From JAFAGO01 sp031987605 (GTDB taxonomy: Bacteria > Bacteroidota > Bacteroidia > Flavobacteriales > Weeksellaceae), in assembly GCA_031987605.1 (NCBI GenBank), contig DALZZF010000012.1, positions 15,512 to 79,511 on the forward strand: DNA of 64,000 bases, given 5' to 3'. Numbering within the stretch: position 1 is the stretch's first letter; each line of letters opens with the position of its first letter. Positions 45,801-54,764 of this stretch are shown here, piece after piece. The notes below the pieces were generated by a model that did not search any database, had not been told where the DNA came from, and was given only the letters and a program-made list of their open reading frames with translations. Both the position numbers and the translations under genes were made by a program.

Positions 45801-46160
45801 TTAGAAAAAATGCTTTTCGAGCAAGGAGAATTAGGAAATAAGGAAAGATTTACTGAAGTTTTTGGGGATCAGCCTTTAGGGAAATTCATTAGATCTATCG
45901 TAGGATTAGAGATTAGCGCTGCTAAGGAAGCTTTTTCTGAACTGATTTCGAATGCAAACCTTAATCAAAAGCAGATTACTTTTCTAAATATGATTATAGA
46001 TCATTTTTCAAAAAGAGGAATCATTACTTCCGATTTATTATTTGAACCACCATTTACCAATGTGGATTCTTTGGGGATTGTTCATTTGTTTGGAGAAGAA
46101 AAATCACGTGAAATTGAAGCCATTATAGATAGCATAAATTCTAATTCTGAAGTAGGATAA
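42816..46160 (+). CDS. hsdR: Type I restriction subunit
   Basis: A 1114-residue motor-nuclease subunit. An N-terminal DUF4145-like domain (about 10-115) is joined by a coiled coil to the HSDR_N nuclease (VDYVLWGKDGKPLAVVEAK; the EAK lies near residue 253). The SF2 motor shows MATGTGKTRTAASI (about 366), DEIHRS (about 466), GLTATPRQD, and MIGRGTRL (about 702). A C-terminal EcoEI_R-type helical part follows. It cleaves unmodified DNA after translocation. All key motifs are intact. Confidence 0.93.
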   Translation: MANFTQFPEDWQFLIHNAIKAEQFVYDDAVVCGLYCRKTLEAWVDWIYENEPSLTLPFDKSIHNLMVLPEFVNLFDPVVLKHMHTVRLLGNSGIHGKSKVPIKMDQALHALELTYGFVGYLINLYSDEYEVFPKFDTAQIPLAQKIQSNQAKAEIEKLKKELTEARELHKKSLEAQKVAEENRKANKTEDVIPIDPNEELTRKIYIDTYLQEANWDLSNPKVAEFQVDHMPNKTNKGYVDYVLWGKDGKPLAVVEAKNTNVDVTVGREQAELYAKALEQTFGQLPNVFLTNGYENYLYDWETPLRKVYGFYTQEELQRNIDRRTSRSKIGNIDINNDITDRYYQKAAIKAVGNRFEEKHRGALLVMATGTGKTRTAASIIDVLAKAGWVKNVLFLADRVALVSQAKQNLNTYLPNFPSISLLEDKEKPTSRLVFSTYNTLLNLIDDVKADDGKFYGVGHFDLIIFDEIHRSVYNKYRAIFEYFDGYKIGLTATPRQDQIQSDTYELFGLPQGNPTFSYGLATAVQDGYLVDYNSYSVETKFRRNGIKYAELSDEEKAEYEEKFGDPLTGEIPDEIEATALDNWLYNNNTADLILDQLMTSGIKVNNGTELGKTIIFARRREHADFIRKRFNVNYPQYSDQFMKVIDYKTKYSHSILSDFKNKDKNPVIASSVDMLDTGIDVPEVVNLVFLKPVKSPIKFWQMIGRGTRLCPGLLGAGEDKKEFLILDFCGNFEDFGENKKQKELNRQMSVNEKLFLIRLKLCQILIHESGELQEFGNDLLNYLHHQVQTLYNTGKDSFIVRRNLKAVEHFTRFENWQNLQEQDIRKLTTEVAPLVFDSDKDNSAKLFDILIYDLILNLINGDRRQVNIINRVRKIGKQLQKKQAVPMVKDKIGFVQEISDSDYWSDVTPLIAEKVRIEIRELIKFLDSESTEIVVTDFEDEITKICESPAVYEAQAFDKNAYKMKIEQYILENKMNLTIDKLRKNIKITKSELESLEKMLFEQGELGNKERFTEVFGDQPLGKFIRSIVGLEISAAKEAFSELISNANLNQKQITFLNMIIDHFSKRGIITSDLLFEPPFTNVDSLGIVHLFGEEKSREIEAIIDSINSNSEVG

Positions 46161-46188
46161 TTAATATTTTTTTCTAGCACAAGTATAC

Positions 46189-48618
46189 ATGAAAAACGTA
46201 GGCCTTATAGAAATTGCGAGCCAAATAAATACTATTTATTTGAGGAAAGGATTTATTGAGCAGGGAGATTATACCATCACTTTATTTTTTCTGCATATTT
46301 TTCGAGAAGAAGTTTTAAAAAAAGATAGAAGTTTTGAAGATGCTGCATCCACTGCTCTCAATGGAGATTTATCATCAAAGGACCTAGATGAAGTCAGAAA
46401 ATGTTTTACAGTTCTTGATTTTTTTACTAAGGAAGACATTATAGATATTTTTCAAGATTTTTCGAAGTTAGATCAGTATGAATTGCGAAATAATTTCGCA
46501 ACTGTTTTTGAACGGTTTTTCAATTATCTAACAGGCTTAATTGATTTCAAAAATGGTGCATTTGTACTTCATCCAAAGATGCTCAATTTGATTATGGAGA
46601 TTGCCGATGTACAAAGTTCTGAAAATATATATAATCCCTTTGCATCAAATGCAACCTTGGGGACTATCTTGAAAGAAACTGATTCATATTATGGACAAGA
46701 GTACAATGAACGAATATGGCGAATTGGAAAATTGCGTTTACTTGCACACGATAAGCCTAACTCTTTTTCTTATGTCCTAGAAAGCTCCATAACCAATTGG
46801 GATGATACTTTTGCAAAATATGATTTGGTTTTTTCTAGGTTACCATTTCTAAATAAAGTTTCTTTTCCTGATTTTGAAAAATATGATTTTGAAAATATCA
46901 TAATTAAGAAATCTATTAGTTCAGTAAAGAAAGGTGGGAAAATTATCCTCTTATTAAAATCTAGTTTTCTAATTTCAAGTAAATCAACTAATAGAGAGCT
47001 TTTCAAAGATTTGGTAGATAAAAATCTATTGGAAAAAATTCTTTTTTTTCCTATTGGTTCATTTAGGCATACTACTGTTCATTGCAATGTACTCGTATTA
47101 AACACAAGTAAAACTGACAATTCTGTTGATTTTATAGATCTTTCCGAATATTTAGAAAAATATAAATCAAGAAAAGGTATAGTAGATTGGGACACATTTA
47201 ATTTAGCCAATTATCTTTTCGATCCTTGGAAAGCTATTAAAATTGATAATAAAAAAATAATCTCAAAAAATTATAATCTAAACATTCATAGTTATTTTTT
47301 TGAAGAAATTTATTCTGGGAATAGATTAGCAGAATATGTTGATATTACGACCGGGAAAAAAATTGAAGACAACAATTATCCAGACTACATTGTAAAAGTT
47401 AGGCATCTCGATGATTACAATTTTAAAGAAGAATTGAAACTAGAAAAGCTTGAAATTACAACTATACGGAACATAGAAAATTACAGAAGGATTGAGCAAA
47501 GAGGAGTTTTAGTTTCTTCTATTGGTAACAAACTTAAACCAACATATTTTGATGGAAGTACTTCTGTACTAATCCCTAACCATATTTTCTTGTTAAGGAT
47601 TAAAAACACAAACGTACTTACTGTAAAATTTCTAATATTTTTACTAAATACCAATCAGGTCAAGAAACAAATAGAAGCATTTAATTCATCTTCTATTTAC
47701 CCGAACATTTCACGAAACAATTTAAACAATATTATTGTTGATGTTCCTTCGAAAGAGAACCAAGAGAGAATTTTAGATGAATCCTATGAAAAGAAAATAA
47801 GGGATTTGTCACAGGAATATTCTGTCATACAGAAGAAAATTTCGGAAGAAATAGCTATAGAAGTTTCAGAGTCAAATTCAGTTTTAAGACATAAAATTGC
47901 AGGTTCTTTGTCAAATCTGGTCTTTTATGCAGAAAATATACAGGCGATCTTAGAGAAAATAGCGTCAAAAGAATTTCCGGAAATTTTAGATTTGAAATTG
48001 AATGATAAACAATTATTTTCTATTGGTGAATTACTCTCAAAACTTTTATCAGATAGTAAATTTATCACTAATGAAATTAAAAATCAAACCCAGGATTTAA
48101 ATGTATTTGAATACTCATTAAAGGAAATTAATATTGTAAGCTGGTTGGATAATTATGTTAATATGGAAAAACATAAGCATCCTAATATTATTATTACTTT
48201 TCAAGTTGATTTTGAGGAATCAGAAAATGTAAAAGTGATGGCTAATGAAGATTTGCTGATGATACTATTTGATAATCTATTCAGAAACATCTACAAGCAT
48301 GCTTTTAGTTCAAATTTTGATGCAACAAAAAGAATCGAATTATCAATTAGTTTAGATTCAGAAGACCAATTATTGACAATATTTATTTCTAATACTGGTA
48401 ATCCTTTGCCTAGTAATTTCAATATGGAAGATTATGGTAGAAAAGGAATAAAATTTGGAGAAACTTCAGGAAATGGTATTGGGGGGTTTTTTGTAAAATC
48501 AATCATCAACTATTTCAATGGAGAATGGTATATAACTGATGAAACAGGAAGTGAAGGTTTGCCAGATACTGATTTAGCAACTACATTTGAAGTAACTCTA
48601 CCTTATAGTTTCTTATAA
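46189..48618 (+). CDS. Methyltransferase-like, HsdS-like TRD and histidine kinase fusion
   Basis: An 809-residue protein with an unusual order. Residues 1-345 resemble HsdM: helical start, then a degenerate motif I (IYNPFASNATLGTI, 147-160), and LPF (218-220) where NPPF should stand, so methylation is probably lost. Residues 375-530 resemble half an HsdS (VDITTGKKIEDNNYPDYIVKVRHLDD to YPNISRNNLNNIIVDVPSKENQERIL). Residues 555-809 form a histidine kinase: H box LRHKIAGSL with His568, N box LLMILFDNLFRNIYKHAF, G1-like FISNTGNPLP and G2 GNGIGGFFVKSII. No membrane segment is seen. It begins 28 bases after hsdR and is followed by a receiver protein. Name not known to me. Confidence 0.75.
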   Translation: MKNVGLIEIASQINTIYLRKGFIEQGDYTITLFFLHIFREEVLKKDRSFEDAASTALNGDLSSKDLDEVRKCFTVLDFFTKEDIIDIFQDFSKLDQYELRNNFATVFERFFNYLTGLIDFKNGAFVLHPKMLNLIMEIADVQSSENIYNPFASNATLGTILKETDSYYGQEYNERIWRIGKLRLLAHDKPNSFSYVLESSITNWDDTFAKYDLVFSRLPFLNKVSFPDFEKYDFENIIIKKSISSVKKGGKIILLLKSSFLISSKSTNRELFKDLVDKNLLEKILFFPIGSFRHTTVHCNVLVLNTSKTDNSVDFIDLSEYLEKYKSRKGIVDWDTFNLANYLFDPWKAIKIDNKKIISKNYNLNIHSYFFEEIYSGNRLAEYVDITTGKKIEDNNYPDYIVKVRHLDDYNFKEELKLEKLEITTIRNIENYRRIEQRGVLVSSIGNKLKPTYFDGSTSVLIPNHIFLLRIKNTNVLTVKFLIFLLNTNQVKKQIEAFNSSSIYPNISRNNLNNIIVDVPSKENQERILDESYEKKIRDLSQEYSVIQKKISEEIAIEVSESNSVLRHKIAGSLSNLVFYAENIQAILEKIASKEFPEILDLKLNDKQLFSIGELLSKLLSDSKFITNEIKNQTQDLNVFEYSLKEINIVSWLDNYVNMEKHKHPNIIITFQVDFEESENVKVMANEDLLMILFDNLFRNIYKHAFSSNFDATKRIELSISLDSEDQLLTIFISNTGNPLPSNFNMEDYGRKGIKFGETSGNGIGGFFVKSIINYFNGEWYITDETGSEGLPDTDLATTFEVTLPYSFL

Positions 48619-48643
48619 ATAAATTAATGTAAAATTTTACTCA

Positions 48644-49762
48644 ATGGAAAATAGGAACTACAAAATATTGTGGATTGACGATGAGTTTGAAAAACTCATA
48701 AAAATTAGACAGAAAGCTCTCGATAGTAATTTGCATTTTACATGTTACACTAACGCAAAAGAAGCTATAAAAGATCTGGAAACTAATTTTTTATTTTATG
48801 ATGCAGTTTTGCTAGATGGATTATTTTTCAGAAATAATGAAGAAAGCGGTGATGTTACGGAAGAAACGGCTTTAATTGAAGTTGTTAGAATTTTAGAAAG
48901 CTTAAAACCAACAAAAGTAATTCCCTGGTTTGTACTTACAGGTCAACAAAAAATAAAAGCGGGAACTGGTTTTTTAGAAGCATATGACGTAAAACCATAC
49001 GATAAATTAGAAGATGATGATGTTCATCAACTTTTTGAAGAAATAAAGGAATCTGCAAATCAAACTGTTTTTACACAACTTCAACATAAATATAACGATG
49101 CTTTTAAGATCTTCAATGTTTATTTAAATGTTGAAAACAAAAAATCGTTGTTAAAAGTCTTAATTTCATTGGATTCAGCAGAAAGTTTATTCTTTGATGA
49201 ATACAACAAAATTCGACAGATATATGAGGTGATTTTTTCATTATTAAAAGAAAAGATGGCGATTTCTAGTGAACTTACATCTTTAAATCAATTTAAATGG
49301 TTTATCTGCAAAAGAGACAGACGATTCATATATAATGATGATATATTACATCCATTTATTGTAGAATTAATTACAAGAAATATTAATGTTTGTCAAGATG
49401 GTTCACACGATCTTGAAAGTCTACGTTTAAATGTGAATGATTATTCAAAGTATAATAGTGCTAAGTATGCATATTCCTCAACGGTATATTCATTGTTAGA
49501 GGCATTAGTTTATCTAAACAAATATCTTGATGAAAACTCAACTGATGATTTGTCAAAAAAATGGACAAAGAAAGATTTAATTGAAGGAAAAATGATTAGG
49601 ATTGCAGAAAATAATTATGGAACTTTTAAGTCTAATGAAAATCAAGAATATACTGTTATTCCATACTTTGTAAATAAATACAATTTATTGCTTAATCAAA
49701 TTTTTTATATTGTTTTAGAAAAACAAGATCCAAGCAGAGTTTCGGAAGTTATTCCAATCTAA
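48644..49762 (+). CDS. Receiver-domain response regulator, unknown output domain
   Basis: A 372-residue protein. The receiver has Asp12/Asp13 (LWIDDE), phosphoacceptor Asp58 (AVLLDGLFF), Thr99 (FVLTGQ) and Lys117 (DVKPYD), so it should be phosphorylatable. The remaining about 235 residues are helical with no recognised DNA-binding motif. It follows the kinase fusion after 25 bases and is its obvious partner. The output part is novel to me and might contact the ATPase encoded next. Confidence 0.78.
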   Translation: MENRNYKILWIDDEFEKLIKIRQKALDSNLHFTCYTNAKEAIKDLETNFLFYDAVLLDGLFFRNNEESGDVTEETALIEVVRILESLKPTKVIPWFVLTGQQKIKAGTGFLEAYDVKPYDKLEDDDVHQLFEEIKESANQTVFTQLQHKYNDAFKIFNVYLNVENKKSLLKVLISLDSAESLFFDEYNKIRQIYEVIFSLLKEKMAISSELTSLNQFKWFICKRDRRFIYNDDILHPFIVELITRNINVCQDGSHDLESLRLNVNDYSKYNSAKYAYSSTVYSLLEALVYLNKYLDENSTDDLSKKWTKKDLIEGKMIRIAENNYGTFKSNENQEYTVIPYFVNKYNLLLNQIFYIVLEKQDPSRVSEVIPI

Positions 49763-49769
49763 ATTTTTG

Positions 49770-49806
49770 TTATGCAGATGTACTGCACATGAAAGTGGTA
49801 ATTTTG
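49770..49806 (+). promoter_or_regulatory. WYL operator 2 and promoter of the ATPase gene
   Basis: Inverted repeat TTATGCA-N7-TGCACAT (49770-49790), then promoter box TAATTTTG (49799-49806). Half-sites, spacer and distance to the box match operator 1 at 36165. Confidence 0.72.
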
Positions 49807-49832
49807 TAATGTAATTTAAAAACAATTGCATT

Positions 49833-51578
49833 ATGGAAGATTATCAAAATTTTTGGACACACGAAATAGAATTGCTTTTAACGAGATTAAACGCTTCAGA
49901 ATCACTATATTTAAACATATGTGATACACTGAATAATACAGCTCGTACGGGAATTTTCGAGAATCAAATCATTAATGCTTTACGTTTAGGGATTGCCATT
50001 TTAGAGGGAAATATTAATAGTGCCTTGATCTCTTCGATGCAAAGCGGAAAGTCTAAAACCGTTTACTTTCTTTGTAATTATGTTTTACCAGAGATTGGAT
50101 TTATTGGGAAACATGAACATGTCCTTTTTGTGACCAGTATGCGAGATACAGATCTATATAATCAAAATTCAAGAAATCTTGAAGCGGAGTACTATGATGC
50201 TTATGAAAAGAAAATGAAGTTATCTAAGATTAAAGTTTTGAAGATGAATGAATTTTTTAAAAGTCCAAATCCGCAAAAGGTAGTTAAGGATTACGGAGTA
50301 AAGCTTGTAATAAGGGATGAGGATCAATACGGTTGTGGGGAAGAATCATTATTTCAATTTGCTTTTTTTAATGAATTACGAAGAAGAATTCCTAATATTC
50401 ACTTATTATCTGTTAGTGCAACTCCATATGATATATTGGATGCTCATTTCCAAAGCAATGTAGATGTTGAAGTAATTGAAGGAGTTCGCCCACCTACGTA
50501 TTACGGGATTTCAGAAATGATTAATGATGGTATTATTGAAAACTTACCAAAAGACTTTCAGCCATTACAAGACAATGGGAATGAATATCTAATTCATCCA
50601 AAAGTTATACAAATGATAGAGCATTTAAACATTTTTGAAGATGGTTTAGGAATTATCAGAGAATCAAACACAATAAGAGCAATCGAATTAAGAAATTTAA
50701 TTAGAGATTCATTTTCAGAAGCAATCGAAACTATTGTAATTGGTTCTGATTCAGCTTGTGATTACGGAATTAATGAAGGTTTGACTGAGGTTAGTAACTT
50801 AGTAATTGGCAGAGGTAAAAAGGTTATATTAATAGTTGTTCAAGCTCTTACAGCCGGTAAAGATTTAGGAAATTTAAAAGAAAAAGTGCGTTTTGGAATA
50901 GAAACGAGAGATAAACAATTAGCCAATGGTGCTCAAGGAATTGCCGGAAGATGTTGTGGTTACCATTCTAATCGTGGTTTTAAAATTCTAGCGAATCTTA
51001 ATTTATTAAGTCACTACGCTAGATTTGAGAAGGATTGGGAGATATTTTCTGATGAAGATTGGAGATCAGAATTGTTTGAAAATTCAATAAGAGGTTTGAC
51101 AACACAGACGAGATTTGAAGTAGTTCAAAAAGAAACCGTTTTTACTGAAATTATTAATGTAGAAGAAGTTGATTTTGAGGAAATTATTCTTGAATCAGGA
51201 AGAGAAAAATTGTCTTTTTTAGATGATGAATCTTATGACAAATTAGTTGAATTATTTTCTGCAATGTATTACAATAATATGCCGAAAGGATTTAGATTGA
51301 ATGCAAAGGATGTAACAGTAAGAATTGCTTCGAGTTACAATTTAAATGATAACAGAGTGTATAAAAGTTGGCATTGTGGATTGAAAGATGATTTCGGAAG
51401 TGTGTTTTTCAAAAAGAATGAGTATTCATATGGTTTACTGATCAGTAATTATCCAGTAGGAGATAGTAGAAATTTGAATGGATTCCAAGGTGTTAAAGTT
51501 TTTAATGCTGGTTCAAGAAAGAATTTATGTCGAGAGTTAGGGGTTATAAATACATCTATGTATTCTGCTAATAATTAA
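49833..51578 (+). CDS. SF2-helicase-like ATPase (Z1-like)
   Basis: A 581-residue protein with a helicase-type ATPase core. Walker A is SSMQSGKSKT (67-76), Walker B-like is VIRDEDQYG (159-167), motif III is LLSVSATPYD (191-200), and an arginine-finger type motif is GIAGRCCGYH near residue 370. No nuclease motif was found. The layout recalls Z1-domain helicases known from MORC/MutL-like restriction systems, but I am not certain of the family. It has its own promoter under the second WYL operator and faces the same way as the kinase and regulator genes. Confidence 0.68.
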   Translation: MEDYQNFWTHEIELLLTRLNASESLYLNICDTLNNTARTGIFENQIINALRLGIAILEGNINSALISSMQSGKSKTVYFLCNYVLPEIGFIGKHEHVLFVTSMRDTDLYNQNSRNLEAEYYDAYEKKMKLSKIKVLKMNEFFKSPNPQKVVKDYGVKLVIRDEDQYGCGEESLFQFAFFNELRRRIPNIHLLSVSATPYDILDAHFQSNVDVEVIEGVRPPTYYGISEMINDGIIENLPKDFQPLQDNGNEYLIHPKVIQMIEHLNIFEDGLGIIRESNTIRAIELRNLIRDSFSEAIETIVIGSDSACDYGINEGLTEVSNLVIGRGKKVILIVVQALTAGKDLGNLKEKVRFGIETRDKQLANGAQGIAGRCCGYHSNRGFKILANLNLLSHYARFEKDWEIFSDEDWRSELFENSIRGLTTQTRFEVVQKETVFTEIINVEEVDFEEIILESGREKLSFLDDESYDKLVELFSAMYYNNMPKGFRLNAKDVTVRIASSYNLNDNRVYKSWHCGLKDDFGSVFFKKNEYSYGLLISNYPVGDSRNLNGFQGVKVFNAGSRKNLCRELGVINTSMYSANN

Positions 51579-51652
51579 TTTCTCAATTATAATTTATTAT
51601 AATATCACAATATACATTCGTTTAATAGTGTGTAAAATTAAAAATTAATAAA

Positions 51653-52627
51653 ATGGATAAAAACAAACATTTAGATTCGGTTATCTCGACGCATCAGATA
51701 ACTAAAGAAGAAACACTTTTTGACAAATACGTCAAAAAGAAAAATGAGGTTAAAGAAGCCTTGGAAGAAAACTATGGTAGCAATATATACTCTCCTTTTA
51801 ATTCAGGTTCGTATGCTAAGAATACCGCTATCAACACAAAATTTGATTTTGATTTGGTATCTCCATTCAAACGTAATGCTTTTGGCTCGAACGGAACATT
51901 AAAAGAAATGTATGAAGATGTCTATGATTTTCTTTACGAAAAATACAAAGATGTTGCAGAGGTTTAAAAGTAAAAAGTTTCAATTGGTTTGGAGTTTTAC
52001 TCTGACAGTGATGGAGACGTAATTAAAATTGATGTTGTTCCTGGTCGTGAGTTGTCCCAAGACCAATATAAGGAAAATGAAAATTTGAACTTGTACGTGT
52101 ATTACAAATACGGAAATATTGATGCAGGCAGTGAGCGAATTAAAACCAATGTCAAAGCTCAAATCAATAATATTAAAGACAGAGCCACGGCTGAAAAAGA
52201 TTCGATAAGAAAAATTATACGTCTTTTAAAAGTTTGGAAAAATACCAAGTATAATTATCCTACTAAATCTTTCTTTTTGGAACTCATTACTATTAAAGCA
52301 TTTGATTCTAAAAGTATTACCGGAAGTATTTGGGATAAACTCGAAACTGTGTTAGAATATATTAGAGATAATGTAACCAAAGAAAGCTTTACACTAAAAG
52401 ACCCAGGTAATAGTTCTAATGATTTAGCTGATACTTTGACTTCAACCGAAAAACAACAATTGTCGGATGATATGAAAAATATGCTTGAAAGAATTGAGGA
52501 TAATGACGAGAATCTGAAAACATATTTTCCTGAAAATTCTAAGTTTAAAAAAGAAGATACCAACAATAATCAATACGGAAAGAACGGTGGTATGCCGATT
52601 CCTCCACCAAAACTAAATTTTGGATAA
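51653..52627 (+). pseudogene. CD-NTase (CBASS cyclase) with two in-frame TAA codons
   Basis: One continuous frame encodes a CD-NTase of about 324 residues: Gly52-Ser53 (NSGSYAKNTAI), the first acids Asp65 and Asp67 (KFDFDLVSPF), and the third acid in VIKIDVVPGRE. Between them TAA occurs at 51965-51967 and 51971-51973, separated by one AAG. Changing T to C in both would give Gln-Lys-Gln, the kind of sequence expected there. The frame otherwise stays open and well conserved to NFG. The enzyme would make a cyclic oligonucleotide alarm signal on infection. As written it is split between catalytic acids; restart at TTG 51989 would give only the C-terminal part. Confidence 0.8.
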
Positions 52628-52632
52628 TCACA

Positions 52633-53073
52633 ATGAGCCAAAGAGTAAATGAAATCAATACAGTAGTAGAAAGCATTCCCGATGTGAAAATTGTAAAGCC
52701 ATTTGAGCAGAGCAAAATTGACATCGAGGGATGTATTACTATTTTTGTTGAAGGTCTGGAGCAACCATTAGGATTCAATGTTACCGTACATCCGCAATAT
52801 CCTTTTAAAAGTCACGAAATGGAAACTATTAAGTTTTCTAATGATGACTTGATAGAGCATAAACATATTATGCAAAATGGAGCCATCTGTATTCATACAG
52901 CACATACTCCTTTTTTGTCTCAAAAACTGGTATATGACATTGAATCCGTGAAGGCTTGGATAAAAAAATATTACATCAACAAAGATTCAGATACTCATTA
53001 TGAACATTTGATTGTGCCACAAAAAGCATTCAAAGAAAATCATTTCGCTTACTTCTTCAATGAAGTAAATTAG
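52633..53073 (+). CDS. Prokaryotic E2-like (ubiquitin-conjugating fold) protein
   Basis: A 146-residue stand-alone E2-like protein. FNVTVHPQYPFKSHEME is the E2 core strand and Pro-rich loop, and NGAICIHTAHTP carries the likely catalytic Cys86. In type II CBASS the E2 domain is usually fused to E1 in Cap2. Here it is encoded separately, 5 bases after the cyclase and 42 bases before the E1 gene. It would help attach the cyclase C-terminus to a target, which primes the cyclase. Confidence 0.8.
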   Translation: MSQRVNEINTVVESIPDVKIVKPFEQSKIDIEGCITIFVEGLEQPLGFNVTVHPQYPFKSHEMETIKFSNDDLIEHKHIMQNGAICIHTAHTPFLSQKLVYDIESVKAWIKKYYINKDSDTHYEHLIVPQKAFKENHFAYFFNEVN

Positions 53074-53115
53074 ACTTTCCGCAAAAACGAATTCGGTTTT
53101 GTTGATTATTCAATA

Positions 53116-54303
53116 ATGAATGATGGAGTTTTTCATAAAGAAAATATTCAGAGCAGTCTTTTTCAAGCTTTCTTAAATAAGGATAGAAAGAAGATAGTAG
53201 ATGTCGATTGGAATTTTCAACTTAAAAACTTATCTCATAATACTGGGCTATTCATCTTTCTAAAAGAAGCGCCAAGTAAAAATCAGCGATGGGTTTTTGA
53301 TGATTGGAAAGATTTTGAAGCTGTACTACCACAGGATTTTTTAAAATTTCTTCACAATGTTGAAGAAAGGCTGATAAAAGAGGAAGGGAAAACGCTTCCT
53401 TTGTTTGTTGGATATAATATTTCCGAAACAGAAATTCATTGGCAAGCTATTATATTGGAGATTGGTAATTTTCCTATTTATGGAGAAAAAATAAACAAGC
53501 AATGGTTTACAAAGATTAGAGAAGATAAGCAAATTGATTGGGCAATGACAAGAAATTGTTCGTATAAGTACTATTTTGGCAGAGGAAAACTAAGAGACCA
53601 AATAACGGAAAGCAAAATATTGATTATTGGCATTGGTGCTATAGGAAGCATAGTAGCTAAAACATTAGTAAGATGTGGCTGTCGAAAATTAGGATTTATA
53701 GAATATGATGTAAAAGAACCAGAAAACGTTTGCAGGTCAGAATATTCTTTCTTTACAGGAATTACCAATAAGATCAATGATTTGATAAACGAATTATGCT
53801 TGGTTTCTCCTTTCTTTGAACCTGTTAATGGAGGATATGATTATTCAGAGGCATTTGATTTTTTAATTAAATCGCATCTTTCAGACACACGTCTTAAAGA
53901 CGAAATGAAAAAACATCTTGAAGATTACGATATTATTATTGATTGCTCTGCCGACAATGACTTGCTTTACGTGTTAAGTCAGTTAAATATAAATTCAACA
54001 TTTTTAAATCTTTCAATATCAAACCACGCAAAACATTTAGTTTGTGCTACGGAACACAATCGGTATGACTTTATAACATCACAATTTGGCGGAAATATTC
54101 TCAAATTTGATGTTGACGACTTACATAATCCTATTGGCTGTTGGAGCCCAACATTTAAAGCTTCTTACAATGATATAAATGTTCTTGTACAGACAGCGAT
54201 AAAGCAGATAAATTTGAAGATGGAGCAAGAAAAAACACTAAGAAATTTTGTTATTGAAACAGATGATACCAATTGTTTCAGTATTAATATAAAAGAATTT
54301 TGA
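53116..54303 (+). CDS. ThiF-family E1-like activating enzyme
   Basis: A 395-residue protein. An N-terminal helical/unknown domain (1-165) precedes the adenylating Rossmann fold: ILIIGIGAIGSIVAKTLVRCG (ATP loop), GFIEYDVKEPENVCRSEY (acid and Arg), DIIIDCSADN, and NPIGCWSPTF with a candidate catalytic Cys. Together with the separate E2 this equals a divided Cap2. Overlaps the JAB gene by 4 bases. Confidence 0.83.
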   Translation: MNDGVFHKENIQSSLFQAFLNKDRKKIVDVDWNFQLKNLSHNTGLFIFLKEAPSKNQRWVFDDWKDFEAVLPQDFLKFLHNVEERLIKEEGKTLPLFVGYNISETEIHWQAIILEIGNFPIYGEKINKQWFTKIREDKQIDWAMTRNCSYKYYFGRGKLRDQITESKILIIGIGAIGSIVAKTLVRCGCRKLGFIEYDVKEPENVCRSEYSFFTGITNKINDLINELCLVSPFFEPVNGGYDYSEAFDFLIKSHLSDTRLKDEMKKHLEDYDIIIDCSADNDLLYVLSQLNINSTFLNLSISNHAKHLVCATEHNRYDFITSQFGGNILKFDVDDLHNPIGCWSPTFKASYNDINVLVQTAIKQINLKMEQEKTLRNFVIETDDTNCFSINIKEF

Positions 54304-54764
54304 TTTTAAAAATAGAACAAATAGGATTAAGTCTTGAAGTTGAGGACGAACTGCTAAATGAACTTCTGGAAATAGGCAAAACTCATTATCCTAAAGAATT
54401 TGGTGGATTTTTGATTGGGTATTACTCCGAAGACAATAAGCATTTGCATATTACAGACACAATACTTCCGAAGAAATATCAAGCATCGAAATATTCTTTT
54501 GAACGAAGTACAAAAGGAATAGAGAATGAACTTGCAGAATTTTACGCTGAGAATCCGAGAAAGATTTACATCGGGGAATGGCATACGCATCCAGATAATA
54601 GTCCGATACCAAGTGCAACAGATATTTCCGCAATAAATGTAATTATAAACAGTAAAAATACTTCAATCGAAAATCCAGTTTTATTGATAATAGGATACTC
54701 CAAAACAAAGTTAGATTTTGGATTTTACGTTTGGTTTGAACATAAATTATATAAATATGAGTAA
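54300..54764 (+). CDS. JAB/MPN metallopeptidase (Cap3-like)
   Basis: A 154-residue deconjugating peptidase with the zinc signature EWHTHPDNSPIPSATD and upstream EFGGFLIGYY. It starts with TTG 54300 inside the E1 stop region; no nearby in-frame ATG exists. In CBASS, Cap3 reverses the cyclase conjugation made by Cap2 and so limits autoimmunity. Overlaps the next start (ATGAGTAA). Confidence 0.85.
   Translation: MILKIEQIGLSLEVEDELLNELLEIGKTHYPKEFGGFLIGYYSEDNKHLHITDTILPKKYQASKYSFERSTKGIENELAEFYAENPRKIYIGEWHTHPDNSPIPSATDISAINVIINSKNTSIENPVLLIIGYSKTKLDFGFYVWFEHKLYKYE

Noticed and set aside
51989..52627. Independent gene starting with TTG after the cyclase stops
   Set aside because: It is in the same frame and continues the CD-NTase fold; it is kept as part of one interrupted gene, though restart cannot be excluded.
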